In this document: positions 48,281 through 54,403 of the stretch, in pieces
Position numbering within the stretch: the stretch's first letter is position 1
How the letters are laid out: each line of letters opens with the position of its first letter
From: Coriobacteriia bacterium
GTDB taxonomy: Bacteria > Actinomycetota > Coriobacteriia > Coriobacteriales > Atopobiaceae
Direction of reading: 5' to 3'
Assembly (NCBI GenBank): GCA_030530145.1
Contig: JAUMVN010000014.1
Coordinates: 1-54,403, forward strand
Length of the DNA: 54,403 nt
The notes under the pieces: model-generated
The model's input: only the letters and a program-made list of their open reading frames with translations
The model's database searches: none
Told to the model about the DNA's origin: nothing
Program-made: the position numbers and the translations under genes

Positions 48281-51200
48281 ATGAACCTAAGAAACTATAA
48301 CGGTGAGTACAGCATCGGGCTCGATATGGGAACCGGCTCGGTCGGCTGGTCCGTGGTCGATGCGAGCGGCGATCTTCTGCACTTCAAGAAGCAGCCCACC
48401 TGGGGAAGCAGGCTCTTCGACAGCGCCCAGCCGGCGTCTGAGGCCCGTGTCCATCGAGGCCAGCGCCGCCGGTACGTTCGTCGCCGCTGGCGTCTCGATC
48501 TTCTTCAGTCCCTCTTCCAGGACGAGATGAGCCTCGTAGACGCCGGCTTCTTTGAGCGAATCAACCACTCGCGTACGATCGATGGCGACCCGATCTTCAA
48601 TGGTTCCGACTTCACCAAGGCGGAGTATTACGATCGCTTTCCCACGATTTACCACCTCCGCAAGTGGTTGATGGAAACGGACGAGCAGGCTGACCTGCGA
48701 CTCATTTACTTGGCGATGCACAATATCATTAAGCACAGGGGCAATTTCCTGCGTGAGGGCGAGAAGAAACTCAAGTCGAAGGACGCAAATCCCAAAGCTG
48801 CCACAGAAGAGCTCTTCAAAGCTCTTGCCGATTGGTGCATCTCCCATGGTGCGGAGCAGCCCGCCGATAAGAGCGCGAAGCTCGCCAAAGCCCTTCTAAA
48901 CGAAGGTCAGCAAAACCGCTCCGCTCTCGCTCAGGAAATAGCGCCTCTTGTGGCCATGCCCCTCCCCGAAGATTTCGACCAAAAGAAGTTCATCCGCGCC
49001 ATGGCAAATGCGATGGTTGGCCTGGCCGCCGAGTTCAAGGACATCTTTGGCGATTTCCCCTGCGAGAAGACCAAGGTCTCTCTCGGCAACGAAGAGGACC
49101 TCGAGAACCTCAAGGCAGCGTGCCCGGATGATTGCAGCGCTCTTCTCGATGCTCTTTGCGGCGTTTACTCTGCTTTCGTGCTCCAGGGGCTTCTCTCGTA
49201 CGTGCCGGGCGGCAGCATCTCGGAGAATATGATCGCCAAATATGACCAGTACGCGGCCGATCTTGAGATGCTCAAGGGTAAAGACGGGCTTGTCCGCACC
49301 TACTGCTCCAAAGAGGCCTATGAATCTTTCTTCCGCGGTTCGACCTACCACTCGTTGAACGCCGGTGACCCTTCCAGGGACTACAGCTACGACAAGGCTA
49401 CGGGCTATACGGCGTACAACCTGCATAAGACGAGCTACGAGAACTTTAGGAAAGAGGTCGTGAAGCTTTTCGAGGGAACCGGTGCCAAGAACGACCCTCG
49501 CTACATTGATATGATGGCGCGCTTCGACCGGCAGCAGTTTCTGCGAAGGCTTAAGACCAGCGATAACGGAGCGATTTACTATCAGCTTCACCTTGAGGAG
49601 CTGCGGGCTATCATCAAGAACCAGGGCCGTCATTATCCGTTCCTCAAGCAAGATGCCGAGAAGCTCGAAAGTCTCGTCTCGTTCCGTATCCCGTATTACG
49701 TTGGCCCGCTGACGCGCAAGAATGCCCGCCAAGACGCTCGCGGAAAGAACCGCTTCCAGTGGTCTGAGCGCAAGCCCGGTATGGAAGACGCTGCGATCAC
49801 GCCTTGGAACTGGGACCAGGTCATAGATAAGAACAAAAGCGCCGAGAACTTCATCATGCGCATGACCGGCGACTGTACCTATCTGGTGGGGGAGAAGACC
49901 CTCCCTAAGTGCTCGTTGCTCTACGAAGAGTTCTGCGTCCTGAACGAGCTCAACGGCATGCGTTGGTGCGACGGCGATGGCGACGACTGGCGTAGGTTCG
50001 ACGCTGCTCAGCGCGAGGGCATCATGCGAGACCTGTTCAGTAAGACTCGTCGCGTGACGTATAAGAAAATCGAGGATTGGCTCATTCGAGAGGATGGAGC
50101 TATTAGCCCGCACGTCAAGGGCGGGCAGGGGAAGTCGGCGATGGAGTCAAAGCTCGGCTCGTTGATTTTCTTTACCAAGGATATCCTGCACGTCGACGTA
50201 ATCAATCCGGGCACCAAGCTCTACGATGACGTCGAGACCATCATCTTGTGGAACACGCTCTTTGAGGATCGCTCCATCCTTAAGGAGAAGCTCGAGAGCG
50301 AGTTTGGGTCTTCCGGCAGCGGTCTTTTGGACGCCGCGCAGATAAAGGCCATCTGTAAGAAGCGGTTCACGGGTTGGGGAAGGCTTTCCGAGAAGTTCCT
50401 CACTGGTCTTAAGGTCGAAGCACAGAATGCCCGCAGGGTTTCGATTATGGACGTACTTCGTGAGGGCAATCCCAATTCGACTCGCCGTAACGGCGACACG
50501 ATGGTGATGATGGAGGTTTTGAGGGACGAAGACCTCGGCTTCCAGAAGGCCGTCGACAAGACGAACCGTGCGTATTATGCCGGTCGGTCCAATGACCTTG
50601 GAGTGAACGATCTTCCGGGCTCTCCTGCCATTCGCAGGAGTCTGAACCAGGCCATCCGAATCGTCGACGAGATCGTCTCCATCGCAGGCCATGCGCCCTC
50701 GAATATCTTCATTGAGGTGACGCGCGACGAGGACGAGAAGGCCAAGGGCAAGCGCACCAAGAAGCGTTATGACCAGCTCAAGGAAGCGCTTGAGGTATTC
50801 AAGAAGGAGGATCCGAGGGTCTGGGCAGAGATCAAGGAGAGGTCTGCAGACGATCTGGATGAGCGCCTGACGCTTTACTTTATGCAGCGCGGTAAATGCC
50901 TGTACTCGGGTAAGCCGATCGATATCAACCAACTGTCGAATGCCGGCCTGTATGAGGTCGACCACATCATTCCCCGCGCGTACATCAAGGACGACAGCTT
51001 TGAGAACAAAGCCCTGGTCTACCGCGAGGAGAATCAGCGCAAGACGGACGAGCTTCTCCTTGACAGTGGCGTAAGGCAGAAGATGAGCGGCTACTGGCGC
51101 AGCCTTCACGACTCTCATCTAATTGGAGATAAGAAATTCAATAACCTGCTCCGGAGCAGCATTTCAGATGGAGCCATGAAGGGCTTTGTGGCCCGTCAGC

Positions 51201-52435
51201 TCGTCGAGACCTCGCAGATGGTGAAGCTCACACAGTCGCTGCTTGAGGCCCGCTATGCCGGCGAGGGAACGAAGATTATTCCCGTTAAGGCGAGCATGTC
51301 CCACAACCTTCGTGAGGCCGCGGGCTTTATCAAGTGCCGCGAGGCGAACGATTTCCACCATGCCCATGACGCCTTCCTTGCTTGCAGAATTGGCCTCTTC
51401 ATCCAGATGAGGCACCCAGGCATCTATGACAACCCGATCGGCTATACGCGCATGATGCAGAATTATGTGCGCTCGCAAGCAATTTTGTTTAACCGGACCC
51501 ACCAGATGCCCGGTTCAGCCGGCTTTGTGATTAACAGCTTCCTGACCTCCGGCTTCGACAAAGAGACCGGTGAAGTGTTCCAGGACACCTGGGATGCCGA
51601 GGCTGCGCTCGAGGGAATGCGCCGTACGCTCAATTATCGGCAGTGCTACATCTCCAGGATGCCGCAGGAGGACACGGGAGCGTTCTGGGATGCAACGATA
51701 TATTCGCCTCGAAGTGGAAAGGCGCTTGCCCTTCCTCTTAAGCAAGGGCTTTCTGCTGAACAATTCGGCAGTTATTCTCGAGAGCAGTTTGCGTATTTCT
51801 ACATTTATGAGGCTAGGAAGAAAGGAAAACCCTACTTCAAGTTCTCAGAGGTTCCTGTCGCTTCTCGTGAGAGGATAGCTGCAGATTCTGCTGCTCTGGT
51901 GGAGCTTGCCACAGATGATGCTGCGAACTCGGGGCTGGAATATGTTCGCATTGTTCGTTCCAGAGTACTTAAGAAGCAGCTTGTGGAAATAGACGGCTGC
52001 CGTTTGGTATTGACGGGAACAGAGGAGTTCAGGAACGCCAGGCAGGTCTCTATTTCTGAGCAAGAACTGATGGCGTTAACGGACCGTGATTATGCAGAGG
52101 CCAATCAGCTCGTGCTCGACCGTCTCTGGGCTTCGTTTGTTTCTGAGCAAGGACCTACTCGTGGTTTCCTGTATGGCCAGCTAAAACTTAAAAGATATAC
52201 AGCCGCATTTGAACGACTCGACAGTGCGGATAAGCTGGTTATTCTGCTTGGCTTGGTAAAGCTTACAAACGGAGGATCAAATGTTGTGGATCTCACCCTG
52301 ATTGGGGGGCCGAAAAATGCCGGCAAAATTAGGCCTGCCAGGTCAAAGCTGCTTGGCGACCCGAACGTCGATTTCTACATCATTGACCAGTCCGTGACGG
52401 GCATGTTTGAGAGGAGGACTCGTGTCGGGCTTTAG
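48281..52435 (+). CDS. cas9: CRISPR-associated endonuclease Cas9 (type II-A)
   Basis: RNA-guided DNA endonuclease, 1384 aa. RuvC-I YSIGLDMGTGSVGW (D15), arginine-rich bridge helix (about 55-80: ARVHRGQRRRYVRRRW), REC lobe (about 80-780), RuvC-II IFIEVTRDE (E812), HNH YEVDHIIPRAYIKDDSFENK (H895), RuvC-III FHHAHDAF (H1027, D1030) and a C-terminal PAM-interacting region ending FYIIDQSVTGMFERR. All catalytic residues are present. Length and operon order fit subtype II-A. Codon use is less GC-biased than in aspS, suggesting horizontal transfer. GAAGGGG at 48264 precedes ATG 48281; cas1 starts within its last codons. Confidence 0.97.
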   Translation: MNLRNYNGEYSIGLDMGTGSVGWSVVDASGDLLHFKKQPTWGSRLFDSAQPASEARVHRGQRRRYVRRRWRLDLLQSLFQDEMSLVDAGFFERINHSRTIDGDPIFNGSDFTKAEYYDRFPTIYHLRKWLMETDEQADLRLIYLAMHNIIKHRGNFLREGEKKLKSKDANPKAATEELFKALADWCISHGAEQPADKSAKLAKALLNEGQQNRSALAQEIAPLVAMPLPEDFDQKKFIRAMANAMVGLAAEFKDIFGDFPCEKTKVSLGNEEDLENLKAACPDDCSALLDALCGVYSAFVLQGLLSYVPGGSISENMIAKYDQYAADLEMLKGKDGLVRTYCSKEAYESFFRGSTYHSLNAGDPSRDYSYDKATGYTAYNLHKTSYENFRKEVVKLFEGTGAKNDPRYIDMMARFDRQQFLRRLKTSDNGAIYYQLHLEELRAIIKNQGRHYPFLKQDAEKLESLVSFRIPYYVGPLTRKNARQDARGKNRFQWSERKPGMEDAAITPWNWDQVIDKNKSAENFIMRMTGDCTYLVGEKTLPKCSLLYEEFCVLNELNGMRWCDGDGDDWRRFDAAQREGIMRDLFSKTRRVTYKKIEDWLIREDGAISPHVKGGQGKSAMESKLGSLIFFTKDILHVDVINPGTKLYDDVETIILWNTLFEDRSILKEKLESEFGSSGSGLLDAAQIKAICKKRFTGWGRLSEKFLTGLKVEAQNARRVSIMDVLREGNPNSTRRNGDTMVMMEVLRDEDLGFQKAVDKTNRAYYAGRSNDLGVNDLPGSPAIRRSLNQAIRIVDEIVSIAGHAPSNIFIEVTRDEDEKAKGKRTKKRYDQLKEALEVFKKEDPRVWAEIKERSADDLDERLTLYFMQRGKCLYSGKPIDINQLSNAGLYEVDHIIPRAYIKDDSFENKALVYREENQRKTDELLLDSGVRQKMSGYWRSLHDSHLIGDKKFNNLLRSSISDGAMKGFVARQLVETSQMVKLTQSLLEARYAGEGTKIIPVKASMSHNLREAAGFIKCREANDFHHAHDAFLACRIGLFIQMRHPGIYDNPIGYTRMMQNYVRSQAILFNRTHQMPGSAGFVINSFLTSGFDKETGEVFQDTWDAEAALEGMRRTLNYRQCYISRMPQEDTGAFWDATIYSPRSGKALALPLKQGLSAEQFGSYSREQFAYFYIYEARKKGKPYFKFSEVPVASRERIAADSAALVELATDDAANSGLEYVRIVRSRVLKKQLVEIDGCRLVLTGTEEFRNARQVSISEQELMALTDRDYAEANQLVLDRLWASFVSEQGPTRGFLYGQLKLKRYTAAFERLDSADKLVILLGLVKLTNGGSNVVDLTLIGGPKNAGKIRPARSKLLGDPNVDFYIIDQSVTGMFERRTRVGL

Positions 52436-53303
52436 GAACATCGTCATACAGAATCCGTGCAAGCTGTCGTATAAAGGCGGCTACATGGTTGTCCGCAAGG
52501 AAGACGATACGGCAAAGATTCATCTTTCTGAGTTCCAGACCCTGGTTCTCCAAACCAATCGTGTCTACATCAGCGCTTATCTGATGTCCGAGCTTGCGAA
52601 GGCGAAGATCTCGCTGGTCGTCTCCGACGAGAGATATGACCCGATTGGGCAATTTCTGCCATTGTATGGTGCCCACAACACGAGCGCCCGAATTGACGAG
52701 CAGCTTGAATGGGGCCCGGTCGCGAAGAAGCAGGTGTGGCAGCGGATTGTTAAAGATAAGATCGCTCATCAAGCCCGCGTGTTGAGCGTGAGGGCCCGCG
52801 AAGACGATGCGGCGGTTCTCGAGAAAGTTGCCACCGAGGTCCGCTCCGGCGATTCGACGCACCGCGAGGCGCACGCTGCTCATGTCTATTTTCCAGCGTT
52901 GTTCGGCCTCGGCTTCTCGCGTGATGATGAGACGCCGATTAACGCAGCTCTCAACTATGGCTATGCTTTGCTGCTCTCTTCCGTCAACCGCGAAATCGTC
53001 GCGAGAGGCTACCTTACGCAGCAGGGAATATGCCACCGCAACGAGTTCAATCAGTTTAACCTGAGCTGCGATTTTATGGAGCCGTTCAGACCGATTGTCG
53101 ATCGAATCGTGTTCGACAACGTTCGGGGCGACTTCACTAAGGACGATAAGCTGCTCCTTGTGGATATGTTCAACCAAGCGATTCCCTATAGGGGTGGGGC
53201 ATACCGAGTGTCGTCGGTGATTTCGCTCTACGTTAAGGACTGTCTTGACGCGCTTGCGCGGCGACTCTCCGTCGATGCAATCGAACCCTTTGATGTCGTA
53301 TGA
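52422..53303 (+). CDS. cas1: CRISPR-associated integrase Cas1 (type II)
   Basis: Spacer integrase, 293 aa, works with Cas2 (and Csn2/Cas9 in II-A) to insert spacers at the leader end. Active-site metal ligands E149 (HREAHAAHVYFPALFG), H205 (CHRNEFNQFNL) and E220 (MEPFRPIVDRIVFDN) are all present. GTG 52422 was chosen: GAGGAGGA lies at 52410 and the family begins SGFRNIVIQNP; it overlaps cas9 by 14 bp. Its TGA overlaps the cas2 ATG. Confidence 0.95.
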   Translation: MSGFRNIVIQNPCKLSYKGGYMVVRKEDDTAKIHLSEFQTLVLQTNRVYISAYLMSELAKAKISLVVSDERYDPIGQFLPLYGAHNTSARIDEQLEWGPVAKKQVWQRIVKDKIAHQARVLSVRAREDDAAVLEKVATEVRSGDSTHREAHAAHVYFPALFGLGFSRDDETPINAALNYGYALLLSSVNREIVARGYLTQQGICHRNEFNQFNLSCDFMEPFRPIVDRIVFDNVRGDFTKDDKLLLVDMFNQAIPYRGGAYRVSSVISLYVKDCLDALARRLSVDAIEPFDVV

Positions 53304-53635
53304 CCAATATGGTGAGAGGCCGCTATATGAGACTTATCTGCTTCTTCGACTTGCCGGTCGCGACGGCCAAGCAGCGCAAAGATTATCGACTATTCAGGAA
53401 GTTCTTGCTCAAGGACGGCTATCTTCCGTTGCAAGAGTCGGTATACGCGAAGCTGGTTGTGAACGACGGAGCGGCAGGTCATGCGGTTGCGCGCCTTCGT
53501 AAAAATAGGCCTCCTGCGGGGCTTGTCCAGGTGCTTAGGATAACCGAGGCTCAGTTTTCCACTATGGAGTACATAACGGGTAATCGCGAAGCTTACGATG
53601 AGGTAGACACGATGGAGGAGCTGCTTGTGCTATGA
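53300..53635 (+). CDS. cas2: CRISPR-associated protein Cas2 (type II)
   Basis: Structural partner of Cas1 in the integration complex, 111 aa. Ferredoxin-like fold start RYMRLICFFDLPVATAKQRKDYRLFRKFLLKDGY and QESVYAKL are typical of II-A Cas2. ATG 53300 forms an ATGA overlap with cas1; ATG 53309 (MVRGRYMRL) is an equally plausible start. The stop overlaps the csn2 start. Confidence 0.93.
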   Translation: MTNMVRGRYMRLICFFDLPVATAKQRKDYRLFRKFLLKDGYLPLQESVYAKLVVNDGAAGHAVARLRKNRPPAGLVQVLRITEAQFSTMEYITGNREAYDEVDTMEELLVL

Positions 53636-54312
53636 AGCTCGTGTTTGCCGGACTGGATGAGCCGCTGGAGCTTCCGGCGGGGGAGTGCGTCACCCTTGAG
53701 GTCGAGAATCAGACGCTGTTCACGAGGCTGGCCCTATCCCTCAGATCCCTCGAAGGAAGATTCGCCGCGGAGCCGTACTCTTTGTGGGAGGATGATGAGG
53801 AGCTGAAACCGAGCGAAACGCTGCTCGTCATCGATAACCCGCTGTCTTTACCTTGGGATGAGCGGGTTCTTATGGGGCGAATTGTCAAGCAGATGGAGCG
53901 TGAGTTTCTTGAGGACGAGGACCTGCGGCAAGCGGTCGAGGGCATGCAGGCGGCCATGGACGCCAAGCTCATGTCTTTAGGTTTGGGAATGAACGCGGAT
54001 TTTGCATTTGCTAATAATTGGGAGTTCAAGAAGTACCTAAAGTTCGCCGGCTTCGGTGTAGACTATCAAGAGACAAGGCCGTTCCTTGATAACCTTTTGA
54101 ATTTTCTATCATTAACCCTTGACGCTGGCGACCATAGGGTTCTCGTTTTCGTTAACCTTAAGACTTTTTTATCGAAAAATGATTTTGAAGCCATGCTTGA
54201 GCATGTGTTGTATCAAAAAACGAGAGTATTGCTGATCGAGAATAAGTGCGATGAGTACAATTATAGCCATGAACATAAAAGGGCTATTGACCTGCACTTT
54301 TTAGAGAGCTGA
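53632..54312 (+). CDS. csn2: CRISPR-associated protein Csn2 (subtype II-A marker)
   Basis: 226 aa, similar in length to canonical Csn2, a ring-forming DNA-end-binding protein needed for spacer acquisition in II-A systems. Family-like features: LVFAGLDEPLELPAGECVTLEVENQTLFTRLALSL at the N-terminus, LLVIDNPLSLPWDE, and the C-terminal VLVFVNLKTFLSKNDFEAMLEHVLYQKTRVLLIENK. The ATGA overlap with cas2 completes a four-gene operon cas9-cas1-cas2-csn2. Its presence classifies the locus as II-A rather than II-C. Confidence 0.9.
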   Translation: MKLVFAGLDEPLELPAGECVTLEVENQTLFTRLALSLRSLEGRFAAEPYSLWEDDEELKPSETLLVIDNPLSLPWDERVLMGRIVKQMEREFLEDEDLRQAVEGMQAAMDAKLMSLGLGMNADFAFANNWEFKKYLKFAGFGVDYQETRPFLDNLLNFLSLTLDAGDHRVLVFVNLKTFLSKNDFEAMLEHVLYQKTRVLLIENKCDEYNYSHEHKRAIDLHFLES

Positions 54313-54367
54313 GAAAGCTTGCCAGTTGGATTTGACCGTCCTTTGCAGTGGGGATTTTGTGCCAATG
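54313..54367 (+). promoter_or_regulatory. Short CRISPR leader
   Basis: The 55 bp between the csn2 stop and the first repeat should contain the leader with integration signals and the precursor crRNA promoter. A TTGACC at 54337 could serve as -35, but no good -10 is seen at 17 bp, so promoter placement is uncertain. Confidence 0.5.
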
Positions 54368-54403
54368 GTTTTGGCGCAGTGTTGATCTGACTGGTAATCA
54401 AAC
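54368..54403 (+). CRISPR. First CRISPR repeat (36 nt), array truncated by window end
   Basis: A 36-nt unit beginning GTTTTGGCGCAGTG and ending GGTAATCAAAC, the usual type II form (GTTTT...AAAC). It ends exactly at the last base of the window. It is a single copy here, but it matches the tracrRNA anti-repeat almost perfectly and lies directly after csn2, so it is the leader-proximal repeat of an array transcribed to the right. Confidence 0.85.

Overview
Organism. The window is very GC-rich, with strongly G/C-biased third codon positions, Tat-type lipoprotein signals and strict-anaerobe enzymes (indolepyruvate:ferredoxin oxidoreductase, a selenium-type molybdenum hydroxylase system). This suggests an anaerobic, gut-type actinobacterium of the Coriobacteriia (Collinsella/Olsenella-like). 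That is inference from gene content; no rRNA or tRNA gene is visible. Both window edges lie inside repeats (a 41-bp phased motif array on the left, a CRISPR repeat on the right), so the window may be a whole contig.  Layout. 0.5-7.7 kb: a nucleoside/purine-type ABC importer (ATPase, two permeases) with three tandem BMP-family lipoproteins. 8.0-12.6 kb: xanthine dehydrogenase XdhABC and a GntR/HutC regulator. 12.7-16.7 kb: CPBP protease, an unknown gene, ketopantoate reductase and guanine deaminase. 16.7-19.8 kb: an AT-richer insertion (DUF4143-type ATPase, a broken zinc-ribbon gene, a duplicated 3' fragment of guanine deaminase, a small toxin/antitoxin-like pair). 20.0-27.9 kb: ygeX, ygeY, ygeW, carbamate kinase, a ModE-HTH/MocA fusion, hydantoinase and RidA. 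28.0-31.4 kb: MscL with a zinc ribbon, an amidohydrolase, YqeC and three kinds of non-coding repeat. 31.5-39.9 kb: YqeB-like and XdhC/CoxI-like proteins, molybdate transporter ModABC, and molybdopterin genes moaA, moaC-MOSC, moeA-like and mogA. 40.0-44.1 kb: IorB, IorA and an acyl-CoA ligase on the minus strand. 44.5-48.0 kb: HAD phosphatase, a small unknown gene, aspS. 48.1-54.4 kb: a complete type II-A CRISPR-Cas locus: tracrRNA (minus strand), cas9, cas1, cas2, csn2, leader and first repeat.  How it works together. The importer, guanine deaminase, xanthine dehydrogenase and the ygeX/ygeY/ygeW/carbamate kinase/hydantoinase set form a coherent anaerobic purine (xanthine/urate) breakdown pathway. 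It would end in pyruvate, ammonia and ATP via 2,3-diaminopropionate and carbamoyl phosphate. The molybdate uptake and molybdopterin genes, with YqeB/YqeC/MocA-type maturation factors, would supply the cofactor for xanthine dehydrogenase. A near-identical 15-bp dyad in front of both xdhA and ygeX suggests one shared regulator.  Non-coding structure. The intergenic DNA is unusually rich in palindromes: two long hairpins with different arms but the same 41-nt core in opposite orientation, a 33-nt-loop palindrome family bracketing the ygeX-ridA block, and TTYTGTGGC motifs phased at exactly 41 bp at two sites.
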